A stretch of DNA of 64,000 nt from Litoditis marina (lineage: Eukaryota; Nematoda; Chromadorea; Rhabditida; Rhabditidae), in the NCBI GenBank assembly GCA_964036275.1, contig OZ038436.1, positions 19,185,904-19,249,903 of the forward strand, given 5' to 3'. The notes beneath the pieces were generated by a model. The model was given only the letters and a program-made list of their open reading frames with translations. It had not been told where the DNA came from and did no database searches. Positions 35,730 through 48,119 of the stretch are shown here, in pieces. Numbering within the stretch: position 1 is the first letter of the stretch; each line of letters begins with the position of its first letter. Both the position numbers and the translations under genes were made by a program.

Positions 35730-37015
35730 ATTGTATAAATCGTTCCATCATTCGTAACTTTAATTGACCACATGGCCGAACATATGTGTTCGTTTTTTTT
35801 GCTAATGAATCCCGTAGAATATACACAGCCGACTGCAGCTCGGTCTTCTTTGTAAACAAAAATTAATTTGAGACTACTGAACACAATGTAGCAAGTCATA
35901 GCTCATAACTTGGTGATAACTTGATATATGGGTCGCTCAATTTGTTGATGTCTCAGACAACTTACCACCTAACCAGTCAAGAGACAAGCCTAAGTAGCGG
36001 CTTCGACGAGATTGTCTCAGCTAGTCTGCGTCCTCATTGACCACCATGCTCTCTCCCTTTTGTAGCTGGTCAATCGGATCGCAGAGAATTGGCGCAAACG
36101 TTGTTGACAGTTGACTTGCCCCCAAGTGATCTCTTCCTGTCATATATCTCATATTGTTCCACTCTCACCCGAACATCAGCTGTTTCCAATGGTGAACAAC
36201 CTCCTTTTCGCAGTTTGAGTTAGTGTCCCAACTTTTCTACTTTTCTCCTATCCCATCTACCTATCTGTCTACTTAAGATTCAAGTTGTGTTTGATAATTG
36301 TTTACAAGCTCTTTCTGTGCAGAATGCAATGTTTTAGAATGATTTTGCCGTGTGTTGCACTTTCCAGGCATGTTTTATTTTGAAGGTATTCTGAGTATAG
36401 AAATTGAAAAATTGTAGCATTAATTGGTTGTTAGACTGGATAAGTGAGAAAAAACATCACTACGAGTTTCACTAAATGAAAAGGCGCATGTGCTGGTGAG
36501 AGCTGGTTGTTCTCATTTTTTAAAAGGTATTCGGGACTTTGTAACGTTTCGTGTGCTGCTTCTTTCATTTGCTCCGGAATGTGAACCCAGGTTATTCCAA
36601 TAATCTTGTTTTTCAAGATTTATACCAGTAAAGTAAATTTTAACTTTTTTATAATTGAAATAGACTATATTCGAATGGTACAAGTTTTTCACAAGCAAGC
36701 AAGTTTAACAAGCAAGTTTTCGCCAAACTTTAAAACAAGTTCAGTTGTTGAGTGTACTTTTGGTTCGAAGGTTCGCCAACAATAACAGAAGGGCGATTAT
36801 AATCAAAACAAGGGAACTCGTTCAGCATTCCTTTGTCTCACTCTCAATTGGGGAAAGCGGACAAGAAGCAGTGACTGGAACGAAAAACTCTGAAACTGCC
36901 CAAAGTCACTCAGACAGATTAAAGGGACTGTCCCTTTATACTTTGGGGTTCGAGTTGAAAATGTGTATTTGTAGACGGGAATAAATTATAGAGAAACATT
37001 CCTGCAAACGTACCA
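35730..37015. other. Intergenic, nothing recognised apart from a degraded repeat
   Basis: A weak CTGCGTC-family copy (AGTCTGCGTCCTCATTGACC and GCTCTCTC) lies near 35990-36110. No exon was supported. Confidence 0.5.
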
Positions 37016-37017
37016 AC

Positions 37018-37144
37018 CTTGAAGAAGGACGATTATGTGGTCTAGTCCCAACGATTCAGTCCTTTAAACTGCAATACATTTTTCAATTGCAGTTTAAAGG
37101 ATCGTTGACACGGGATTGGTCCACATAATCGTCCTGCTTCGAGA
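37018..37144. repeat. Palindromic MITE (GAAGGACGATTATGTGG), copy 1
   Basis: GAAGAAGGACGATTATGTGG at the left mirrors CCACATAATCGTCCTGCTTC at the right. The centre is itself palindromic: CCTTTAAACTGCAAT, a loop, then ATTGCAGTTTAAAGG. It folds into one hairpin over its full length. Confidence 0.85.
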
Positions 37145-37149
37145 CGAAA

Positions 37150-39140
37150 AGCTCTGAAGTTGGTCAGCGTCACTCAAACAGATTGAAGGGATTGTTTCTA
37201 ATAGTTTTAGTGAACGACAAATGATAAAGTACAATACATGGGTACGTTTACGTTTATACACCTAAGATGATTTCACCTGTGTTCTCGAAAATACTACTTT
37301 GAATAAGTATGTTCGAAAATACTTATTAATATTCAATAGAACAGCTGAATACTATTGTTGGCGTAGACAGTTGAAAAACTTCCGTGTTATTGTATCATAC
37401 GACAAACGACATAGAAACCCTACATTTACTTCCTTCAGGCCGTATAAGTTCCAAGCCTGCTTAAAGTTCAACCTAGTAAACTTGAAGTAAATATATCGAT
37501 CACGCAAATGCTTAAAACAGGACATGATAAAAGGTAATCAACGGAAAATCATGTTCCGTTCTATTTTCTCACGTTTCACGTGACAATCTCATTTACTACT
37601 AGTATTAGTAGGAACTCGCGCACGTGTGTTTGGTCTAGCTTTGGTCGGGAAAGTGCACAACAATTTGTCGCCTCCTCTAATCTCTCCCCGAAAGAGTCAG
37701 AATAACCTCGAACAATCCAAAGCCCTTGCTCAAATTGTGTCCTATTTTTTCACAATTTCAGTTTTCTTTGTACTTTTCTTCAGAATTAATCTCAAAAGAC
37801 CAGTTTTCATCCAGAGTGTTGTGTTGAAGTAGTCTTTGTATGGAGTATTAGAATACAGTTTTCAGTGAAACCAAATGTGCACTGAACATTTATATATTTT
37901 CGGTTTCAATAGCTTCACACTACTATTTACCATATCCGAGAAGGTTGAAATAAATGTGGAACTCAAAATAAAGTTAGAACGAATCAATACCACTTCTTCT
38001 CTTGTTGCAAACGGCCACAATGCGTTCTCAAGTAGATTCTGAGTGCACCTTCTTTTTTGAAGAACATAGAACATTCTTGTTTTGTTCCTGGTCTAGAAAC
38101 CCCACGGGAGCCCCACTTTATCTTTTCGCGATAAGTCTACACCGTCTCATATCTATCTCGAAATGTTCTGTGCTCACACACAGCAATATTTACACCACAT
38201 AGCTAGCTTCCGAATTTCATTTTCTCGGTGTCGGTCTTTTGATTTCCATCCAATCTTTCTTTCAAGGGATTTTGGAAGAAACTGAGATTCTGACTCTGAG
38301 AAAATAAATTTTTTGTGAAAAATAAAAATTGTTGATAATCAGAGATACAACATTCCAGTCGTGAGAGTTTGTATCACCAAACAATGCGGTGTACAAGATA
38401 ATATCTTGTACACCTTCAATACCACTTCTCCTCTTGTTGCAACAATGCCTTTTCAAATAGTATTATGTCAAATCATATTATGAAACATTGACATCTGTTT
38501 ATTTTAGCAGGGCTCGTGCAAGATCAGTAAAACGTGTTTACTTCCTGTTGCTCACTTCTAAATGTTTTCTCCACCGTCTGACAATATTTTGAATTCTGTG
38601 CGAACCGACTTCCCGGAATTGAGAAAATGGAATTTACATTTAAGGAAAATGTGTCTTTCATTTCGGAGTAAAAGTGAAAAACAGGCATGTGATGAGGCGT
38701 TTTTCATTAATCGGCCCGGCTTTCCCGTGGCCGAATGGCTATACAAACAGGGAAAGCCTACGGCATCAATTGCTCCATTCATTCATTTGTTTTGGCCGCG
38801 AATGAGCAGATTGAAAGTGAAGCAATGATTGGATTCGCACGAGCATCATCCCTAATGCACCAGATTTTATTTATGGGTAGATCAAGAATATCTTGTGATC
38901 AATGGTTGTGTTCTTTATCGCTTTTGTTGTCGTTGATTTATGTTGTTATTCGCATTGTGTACCCAAAATTTATCATACAGCTTGAGGTAATTAGGCTCGC
39001 TCTCTAATTTACCCTTATCTTAAGAATACAATCCCTTATACAACCAAATGTAGATTTACATTTACGTTTATGTGTTCTATTCTTAGGTTGAACAGGACCT
39101 ATATACTTGATTTCTCACGCCCAAGATTTTCTATTGACTC
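37150..39140. other. Intergenic, no convincing gene
   Basis: A direct repeat containing CAATACCACTTCT and CTCTTGTTGCAA occurs near 37985 and 38418. An open frame at 38562-38828 has no family signal. A small hairpin pairs GGCTTTCCC near 38720 with GGGAAAGCC near 38750. Confidence 0.45.
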
Positions 39141-39144
39141 CGTA

Positions 39145-39230
39145 ATTTGTTACCTCACAAAGTAGGCCACTTTTGTTTTTTTGACAAACTACGAAATTTC
39201 TGCTGTGTATGTTGATCAAACTACAACGCA
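39145..39230 (-). repeat. TGTAGTTTGATC family, diverged copy
   Basis: GACAAACTACGAAATTTCTG, CTGTGTATGTTGATC and AAACTACAACGCAG are shared with the family. The ends are worn. Confidence 0.5.
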
Positions 39231-39234
39231 GACG

Positions 39235-40930
39235 TGTTCACCCCTCCTTTACATTTCTTTCTCGTTTTGAATACATGTTATGGGAACTTCGTATAGCGAC
39301 AAATGGCGTTATGGACCCAAATTTTTAAACTTGGTTATCTCCACATGTTTGTTTGTTCGCCGTCGCAATGTGGATTCATTTTTCATTCTTCCCCAACAGC
39401 ATTATTCCGGGAGAAACTTTGTTGTGTGGATGTGTAGAGGTAGTTTTTAAAAGACTTAGTTGCATCTTTGAGAACAGTCTGAGACAGGATTTGTTTTGAG
39501 TAATTTCTACATAATTCACTGTTTTTATAAGATTTTAATTCAGAATCAATCAAAATACTACAGTTATACGAACTGAAAACAATGATTCTAACCTATATAA
39601 ATATGAAAAATGATGATATTAGAAATTAGGCTGAATTCAATCAGTTACTGAGTCGTTATTGAGTGGATGATGGTTAGATAGTTGGGAAGCTCACTTTCCG
39701 GTCATCGGTCAAGCTCATTCTGAAGTTTCGCTACCGCCTTATAAGTATAACCTCATGGTTCGTCTATTTTGCTGATTAAAATCAAGTAAACAATTAAAAG
39801 TGGTATGTGACAATATATAAGTGAGATAGTATAATAATATAACGGAAACAAAACATTGTTCTCTCTCGGAGCTTATAACTTGCCCCTTCCTGCTCCCTCA
39901 CTCTGTCATTCTATACCCGCCCGAAAAAGTCTCATTTCACCACTAAACGTCTATCCAATGTCAATAATTATGCTGAAAAACACGTGGAGTGGTCCAATCT
40001 CAAGTGAGAATATTGCTATATGCGTTTTATGAGTTGCAGTAGTGCTTCCTTATTGGTTATGGTGCGAAAACTTAGGAATAAGTGAATTCTAATCATTTTT
40101 ACTTATTGAAAATAAGTAGTATGAAAGACTAACCCCGTTATAATGTATTATATGGATAACATGTGGTTTCGCACACAAAAACCAGATGGATGCATTGGTT
40201 TTGTAAACCAATAGCATGGAGGGGACCTGCCGAAGTATTGTTTCACGATGCCAAGATCACTCCCAGCTAAGCCAAATTGTCTTGTAAGTGTGCAGATCAA
40301 AAATACACACCCTGTCTGCATCTCCTTGACCCCACACTCTCTTGCTGTTATAGCTCTTTTACAGTTGGTGCCGATGTGTGGATATTTGGGAATTCGCTTA
40401 TTAGGTCCTGACTACTAAATATCTGGCTGGTTTTCGAGTCCCAGCCATTACAGTAGAATATTTTATTTCCAAAAAAAAGTCTTTCATATCTTTCTCTTCT
40501 TTCCGAACTTTGCGAAAAAAGTTTTCACCTTCCAAGCCCACATTTCCCAAGAAGAACACTTTGTGACTTTTTCTCCAATATTCCCAAAGAAAGACATCGG
40601 AGCGTGGGAAATATTCGAGTTATTTTGAGCTTGTTCCGTTCTGACTCTCCCACTGGAAACATTCCATTCGATACAGATTTGGTTATTGTTAATAAATTGT
40701 AAGGGTGGAACTAATTGAAGCATTTACATTCATGTTCAACCTTGTTACTACTGAAATTCGATGCACGCTCGAACTATCTATAAAAAGTTTAGCATTACGA
40801 GTCAGTGTCATAATTTAATTGTCTTCGGTGGTAGTAGATGTTATTCGTTTCCTTTTGTCACCGTGGTTTTCAGCATATTTGATTTGAAAGAATCGATTTT
40901 CTTACTTTCAAGTGTTTGTTCGCTCATATT
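39235..40930. other. Intergenic, nothing recognised
   Basis: A weak CTGCATCTCCTTGACC copy lies near 40305-40380. The 79-codon minus open frame at 40484-40723 has no family features. Confidence 0.45.
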
Positions 40931-40942
40931 CTCCTAGGAAAG

Positions 40943-41549
40943 CTACCTATCCAATAATAACGAACATAAACTGTTGTCAATAATATTCGCTTTTTGAAAT
41001 TCAAATATACTATGTATCACACGCCAAAGAGTTTGACCACTATCAATTTGCAACGTATAGTTCCTTTTTCTTATTTGAGAGCGTTCGGCAAGCAACAATA
41101 ACACATTTTCGTGAAAACACCTTTTATGCAATTCAATGCAATCTATTTCTCCATTCATGTAACTGGTGGTTGTGTGCGGAGACTGGAAAATTGTTAGAAA
41201 GTCAGATATACATCACAGAGATCGACTATTGACGAGTACTCTACTCCTTTTTGCTGTATTTGTGTATGCCTTCTTACTGAAAGAGTTCTTCTAAAATAGT
41301 CAAATGTTGCGATACGTTTTCGATGAAAAAATCTCTGTAATCAGAGTCTGAGATCAAACGTCGAAAGTATTGTATTTTACATTTCGTGTTGAATGAAAGT
41401 TGATATTGCATCGTTTCACGCATCACGGCATTCGAAAAAAGGCGGTCACGGGATTCATTTTCATTCGTGCGAAACGAAATATCTGGGCCATCATTAATTC
41501 TCAACACAGAATAATTTCGAACACGGAACTCTTGGGAGATTACTTCCAA
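40943..41549 (-). CDS. Unresolved pair of minus-strand open frames
   Basis: A 91-codon frame (41549-41274, beginning MEVISQEFRVRNYSVLRIND) ends at a plausible donor (TTTCA|gtaaga near 41279). About 90 bp further, TTTTCCAG near 41188 could be an acceptor for a second frame (MNGEIDCIELHKR..., stop 40943). The phases do not match: the donor is phase 2, while the second frame needs phase 0. I do not recognise a family. It could be a decayed F-box-like or other lineage-specific gene, a mis-spliced real gene, or chance. Confidence 0.2.
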
Positions 41550-41559
41550 TAATCAACTC

Positions 41560-43010
41560 AATTATCGTTCCTGCTCTGTGCATGACTATCAGAGAACATA
41601 TTCTTACTTAGATGTCTATCTTTAGCTAAACTATCGATGTAACTTTCTGATACCTTACAAAACATTTTTGTTTTGAATTTTTCTCAAGTGACAACTAATT
41701 TTTAATTTGAACACGCACACTTTTCTCAGAAAACTAATTTTAGACAAGCTGTTGTCAAACTATTTCAATAGAATTTCCTGGCCTTTAAGCAGACCACAAT
41801 TGTGAACTTTCGATTCCTTGCTTTCTCGTAAACAGCGTAGTTAACATTATCCCGTGCAGTTGCACATAATTGAACTAATAATTACCACCCAACTACAAAA
41901 AGTCAGTTGCAAAAACCGGAAGCTGAATTCAAAATTGCAGCACGTTTTGAAGCGATTTTGTGAAGGTCTGTTTGTTTTATTCTCACTTCTTCGGTGATAT
42001 AGTCGAACTCAAACACTTACCTGACATTACTGTTGTATTCAATTGAAACAAATATAGTTGGTGTAATTAAAACCCTTCCAGAACGACCCCTTTAGGTTCG
42101 AAACGATTTTGAGTGGCACCTTTGATTGACCACATAATTTCCTCATAGTTTTCTGATAGTTTTGAATGTTTTACGAATTCTCCGTCTGATCTATATGAAT
42201 ACGTCAGTTTGAGCGTATGTTTGGTTCATTCAGGAATTTCGGTCAAATTAGAAAAACTAGCTTGTTTTTCATTTTCCTAATTTTATGTGTCTAATTGTCG
42301 TGTTTACGACTGAACAACGTGCCAATTTAATGACTTTTATAGAATACCGTAGTTTGTATTCGACTGAAAAACATGTCTTTATTTGTAGTATTTGGGGTAA
42401 ATTTAATTAGAAATTTGTCATAGATTATCCTATAATACCTTGACAACCAGGTCATCCATTCTGCTAAGCTCTATGATACAACATAGTTTTCAACAAAAGT
42501 ATGTAGATCATCTCATCTGGTCTTTTTTCGGTTTCCAGAGTAATGGTTTCCAGACAAACCAACGATATAGTATTTAAAACTATTTCGTGAAATTAACTCT
42601 GGTGCTTTGAATATTTTTATACGTTTTATCTCGTGTTATAAATTTGTGTAAGAAAAAAACATAGCCTGTTTGTCACATGAGAATTTCTCTCTCTTTTCTC
42701 TCTCCATGGTCTTTCTATGTTTGAGAAGAAACAATAGTTGTCGACGTGGTACAACCTAGCAAAACGACTTTATCCAACACCCGAACGTACGAACCTGCTA
42801 ACAAAACATATATCGTCTATCAACAATATTGTTGTTGTGGATGTTCTAAAGTACTAAAATTATCAGTCTATTGTTGTGGGAGATTAGAGCACACATATTT
42901 TTACTTTCTCTTATACATATGATATTTATTTCTCCATATTTTCGGTTCATGTGGATCACAGTAGTTACACAGTTTTGTCGATAGTTCCATGAAAATCATT
43001 AAAACTATTT
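41560..43010. other. Intergenic upstream of the second receptor gene
   Basis: AT-rich; no exon, RNA gene or repeat family member was supported. Confidence 0.5.
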
Positions 43011-43017
43011 TCTCAGG

Positions 43018-45815
43018 ATGTTCACCCACTATATTCCGGTGAATTCAACCGTCGTCGAGGCCTTTCCCGAACTGATTTCCTTCCATTCCGTCAATACAGT
43101 TCTGGGGGGATTCTCCTTATGTGTCAATGTACTATTGATGGTCGTATTCCTGTCAACATCTTCGTTTCGACGCAGATACGTGGTACGTTCTCAGCATTTA
43201 CCATCTTTTAAGGTCAAACGTTTGTGCGGACGCCGTATGCAAATGCGTATCTTCGAATACGCGCTGTCTTCTTGGTCTTTGTCTCCAGTTCTAAGACACG
43301 TCGTGCAAATTGGTGTGAAGAGCCACAGACGCAATTTGGAATTTTTGTGATGGGATAATAGTTAATTTGGGATTTACAAAAACTATTTAGAGACAAAGAA
43401 TAGGAAAAACACTGAAATATCTTTACTATCACGTCACGCAAACGTCTCCCTGAGAGAATCAGCGAAAGTTATGCGTACCTCAGAAAAGGAGAATCAAGTT
43501 TCAACTAGTAAAATTTAGAGTAACACACGGACGAAATGAAGTTTTTTTTTGAAGTTGCTATAATGTTTCACTGATTCCAGCTTCTGATCGTACTGTGTGC
43601 TGGCGACCTGACGAACAGCGTGGCGATAGTTCTGACGGGACTGAACCGTATCCAACTGTACTCGACCGCCTACAGTACCCTGACACTTCCAGTCAGGACC
43701 TCACTCGAATGCGCCACCGAGATGTGGCTCATCATGAAACTCATTGGTACGTTTCATTACAAATATTAACCTGCAATCATCTGTTGATGTTAATATTCCC
43801 ATGAAATATATGGAATGTAATAGTACCTATGTGAGTAGTCAATTTCATAGTCGAACATTTATCAAACTTGTTTGTCTCCACGTATTTGCGATGTGTCTTT
43901 AACGTTCTTGCTTCACTATTGTTGCCCCAAATAACAATCAGAAGAAAGTGGCATATTCTGCTACTTTGATAGGTGCAAATATCAATATTTAACGTTGTGT
44001 TTATTAGAAGGTTTTCCAGGTGATCTACTCATCCCTTTTGCCACTCTCTGGATGGGAATAGAGAGATTCACTGCCATCACATTTCCCCTATTCTATCGAT
44101 TTCATGTGGATGGAAAGGCTACAAAGTACGTAAATGTGTTTTTACACAAAAGTCATACTAGGTATTTCAAAACTCAAGATATTTCAGAAACAAACAAGAA
44201 GATCCTTATTTACAAATCATATACCCGTCTTTCTAAGAACCGGTTTCTAGTAAGGGTCAGTACGTGAAATTTTACGTAAAGAAGAAACGCACTATCGGAG
44301 TCAGATATCCTATTTTTAGTCTCATCTGAATGTTTCAGGTACTTCATGGTCCCCTGTCTGTCTGCCGTCTTCGTGACGACTTCAATAGTAACCGCCCTGC
44401 TAATTGCGTACACCAATAACCACTCGACGGACTTTTATTGCGGTCGAAAAGCGGCTTTCGGACAGAACTTCGGAACCTTCATCTACATTAACAACATTAT
44501 GTGTAACATAGTCTCCACCTGCCTGAATGCTGCCGCCTACCACAGAACCAAGAATATGCAGAAAACACAGTCAGTAAATATTTTTTATCATACAAATCCC
44601 AACGCTTCAGTCCTTTCAACTGCAATGCATTTTTCAATTGTAGTTTAAAGGACCGTTGACACGGGATTGGTCCTTACAATCGTCCTGCTTTAACTTTAAA
44701 TTTTGATTCGAATTTTTTCAATGAAACATCGCTTAGCAGATACAGTTGTCTAGCAACCAACATGAAACGTGCTACGTTCTAGCACTACGTTCGACTACGA
44801 TTACGTTCTAGCAACCAACATAAAACCAAACAGAGCGTGCCCAACATGTGTTAAATTTCACCACTTCCATCACTCTGCAACGGCTTGGCTTGCCTTACCA
44901 CAACATCACTTTTGTAGTTACATATATATTTACTTTACCTATAAAACTAAAGTTGAACCACTTTCTACATTTCAGACCGCGAATGCATCGTCAGCTGGCC
45001 GTCATTCGATATTATCTCATCATCTCTGTACTCTCCACACTACTGGTATCTCTTCCGAATGCCATTGCACTGTTCCAACTTTTCGTTCGAACGGTTAGTT
45101 CTCGACTCATTTTAACAAATTCAGGCAATGTAACAAAGTCTTATGAAAAGGTCACGTTGAAGAACTATTCAGTCACTTTCTGATCGAAAGCTAGCAAGTA
45201 TTTTTTTGATCGGGTCTAGCTGACCGCTTGCATGACTCTGGTACAGTGCCAGTAAGTGGTATGACGGTCGTTCATTATTTAAAGGCAGGTGAAAACGGAG
45301 TGTATTCTGTGTTTGTAGTTTGACCCCGATCCATATTAGTCGTATTTCGATAACTTTGTGTTGGTAGATCAAACTACAACTCAGATTTGATTATTTTCCA
45401 GGTGAGTGACTCGTTGTCGAAGCCTGCCTACTGGATGCAGACCATCAACTCGGCCCTCCCCTTCTTCGTCTATTTTGGCCTGAACCGGGAATTCCGGGCC
45501 AGAAGCAAGAACATATGCAGCCGTAATACGGAGATGGAACACACTTCTGCCGGTCAGTTGATCAGAATATGTATTTACAACTTATATATGAACACTATCA
45601 AAGTTGGGTACACAAATTCATGTAACAAAACAGTAGCCGCTGCAAGTGTTGGTCGTGACACTATCGTCCTAGGGTAAGGCAAAGCTAGTTCCACCACTTT
45701 TCATGAACTAACAAAGTTTTAAATGTTTGTGCTAATCGAATATTTTTCAGATGTGGAGTCTACACCGGAAAAAATGAATCAATCCAATCGACTGATCCAA
45801 CCGGAAATGGTTTAG
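43018..45815 (+). CDS. Seven-transmembrane receptor, nematode chemoreceptor type, 333 aa
   Basis: Exons 43018-43182, 43581-43746, 44020-44125, 44339-44569, 44976-45093, 45402-45552, 45751-45815; all phases join. Helices: TM1 about 28-48, TM2 about 56-76 (LLIVLCAGDL, with Asp), TM3 about 100-124 followed by ERF (125-127) in the DRY position and FPLFYRF, TM4 about 148-168, TM5 about 188-212, TM6 about 230-252 (IRYYLIISVLSTLLVSLPNA), TM7 about 270-290 (FFVYFGLNREFR). An N-terminal sequon lies at Asn9. A short polar tail ends in EMV. The pattern is a rhodopsin-like receptor of the nematode serpentine sort (Srsx- or Srx-like), but I cannot place the subfamily or ligand. It is not a close paralogue of the DMSR-like gene at the left end. 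The acceptor TTCTCAG lies 1 nt before the ATG. AATAAA occurs at 46111. Confidence 0.82.
44597..44694. repeat. Palindromic MITE (GAAGGACGATTATGTGG family), copy 2, left end lost
   Basis: It begins CCCAACGCTTCAGTCCTTTC and carries the central CTGCAATGC loop and the right arm GGTCCTTACAATCGTCCTGC. The left terminal 20 bp seen in the other copies is missing. It lies in intron 4 of the second receptor gene. Confidence 0.8.
45295..45386 (-). repeat. TGTAGTTTGATC family, copy in receptor intron 5
   Basis: CTGTGTTTGTAGTTTGACCC and AGATCAAACTACAACTCAG form inverted ends. It lies only 15 bp from the following exon acceptor. Confidence 0.7.
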
Positions 45816-46110
45816 CTGTTTTTCTTGACACATTCACATTCACAAGTTCCGGAAATATAGAACTTTTAAGCTCTCAATCGGAGAAAAATGATATTTTCAC
45901 TAATTAATTTACTTAATCTCTTCTTCTTACTCTGTTCTGCAATCCTCTCTACATTAGAATGGAACAACCTTGATACTCAGCTTTTCAATTTGGAAGCCTA
46001 TTGAATTTTCCATCATAAACATTTGGCGGGTACTCTCACATATTTTCTAATAATGTATCACAAGTATATTTGGTTTATGTATATCATAAGTGTATTGTGT
46101 TTGCTGGTTG

Positions 46111-46116
46111 AATAAA
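46111..46116 (+). terminator. Possible polyadenylation signal AATAAA
   Basis: AATAAA about 300 nt past the second receptor gene stop; assignment is tentative. Confidence 0.35.
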
Positions 46117-46119
46117 CTA

Positions 46120-48115
46120 TTCGTTCATACCATAAGGTTTGTCATGGAGAAATTTAACATAGTAAATACAATAGAAACAGTAATGAAAGTATGCTACTTA
46201 TTGATGGTTGTTTTCAGTTTGAAGTGCGAGCGAGTGAAAGTAAAATGTATCCGTCAAACTAGATTTAGATGTCTGCGGGAGAATCGAACTGCGATAAATA
46301 GTTCATCTGTTTTTGCACTGACAGCGACAACACAGCTTTTAACACAAATGTAGATCTGCCCGGCGATTACACGGATTACCGGAAAAAAACTGGCAGAGGG
46401 AGAGTTTTCAGTTTTTTTCGGGATGGCTTCAGTTAGCTTCAGGAAACTGCTGATGCTTATCAGAAAGCAATTACAAATATCAAGAATGCCGATCTCGAGA
46501 AATTTTGTTCATCAACAATATGAATAGTTTGTGAAGTTATCGTTTATGGAGCTATGACAAAAAAAATTGACAACTTTGAGAAGAGTGATTCGAGTCGAAA
46601 ATTAAATATATTTTCAAACTTCTCTGGAAACAACGGGCAATTTCCTGGAAACTCAACTTCGTGGCATATAGGAGATGACTGAACCTGTTTTGTAGTTCTA
46701 CCTTGGAACACAGAGCCGTTTGTGGTAGAAGGCACCGAATTCAAACCAAACACACGAATGATTGGAACATATCAATGATATCTGCATACCTGCCATTAAA
46801 CACACAAACGTTTCATAATCTGATCAATTAACATAGGTAAAATTTCTTAAATAACGCCCAATCGCGAACATTTGTCCCAGAAGACCTATACTTTCAAATT
46901 TAGACCGAATGCAAATTTCATTTTGATTGACTCCTCATATCATAAAAAGCTTCTCAGCTTCTGAGGCTTCTCTTCAGTTTCCGATGTAAACTTTTTCCAA
47001 CAGAAACGAAGAATTCCTCCGATCGAAAGTTGTTTCATCCACTCTCGCCGAGATCGGCGTATCTCTTGCATGAATGACATTGCCAGTTTCGGTTCAAGTC
47101 TTCGCGCTTTTTCTTCTCACTCCAGACCCCATTTTGTCCCTTTCATTTATCCCATTTTCATTGGATACCTTGACCACTTCACTTTCATCTCTTCGTCTGC
47201 TCTCCATTTCTAGAAAGGTCCCCGGAACTTCTGGAGTTCTTGAGCTTCTTGTTCATGTTACTACATTTTACCAAGTTGTTTCATAGGACTGTAACGACCA
47301 CAATATTCTAACATTGTTTTGAAACCACATAGCTCAATTCGGTGATAAACCTTAGCTTTCTAAGAAGTTATTGTGCACATTTCCCGTTTTGTTAGTAATA
47401 CGAAAGCGAAACTCCACCATAAAGTTGAATCTCAGCTATTTTACCGTCTGTGCTTTTTCCAATTTGACCTTCTAACTTCCAAAATGGCATCTTCTAGTTA
47501 ATCGTATCACTGAAGACATCAAACCTGAACACAACCTCGTTATACCATTCAGTACGTAGAACGTTACGACTTTGCGTTGTTACAGTAGAACTTTACCACT
47601 ACATAGTATGTTGAACGTAACGACGTTGTCCGTGTAAAACGTAGGATGTCACGATCGAAAAAGATAAAGTGTTTAACGACGTATGTGTCCCATCCCATTC
47701 GCCTAAACAATCTCAAGACCGGTCATCCGAAGCCCCTAATCTTTTTCCACTTACGCGCGCTATCTGCTTTACATGCCCTCTGCATCTCACTTTCAACTTT
47801 CTCTACACTTTCATTCTGCTGCGTGGGTGGTCCAGCATTTTCAGGGCAAACAGTTATACAGTTTTGTTTAATGAACAAGTTCATTGATATCCACGTAACA
47901 CCTCCCAAAGTTTCGTTAAGAAAAAACAGAATCTTTATTCTATAATCGTAAGGTTGGCTTCTATTTCACTCTACTTCATGATTGAATGCATCTTGTTCTA
48001 TGCCAAACATTCTCTAGCTCTGTCCACTCTTCTATTCCAGGAATTTCAAAAAAAATGCATTTCAGCTATTCTAACAAATACGGTTTCGTTTTATTTCCAG
48101 ACTATTTGTTCTTAC
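46120..48115. other. Intergenic, nothing recognised
   Basis: Several 60-100 codon open frames without splice partners or family motifs. Pyrimidine-rich blocks near 47060-47220 give Ser/Leu-rich spurious frames. Confidence 0.5.
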
Positions 48116-48119
48116 AGGA

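Noticed and set aside
38562..38828. 88-codon frame with FPVAEW motif
   Set aside because: Unspliced, no family features, and it overlaps other frames. A tRNA-like GTGGCCGAATGGCT string inside it lacks a B box.
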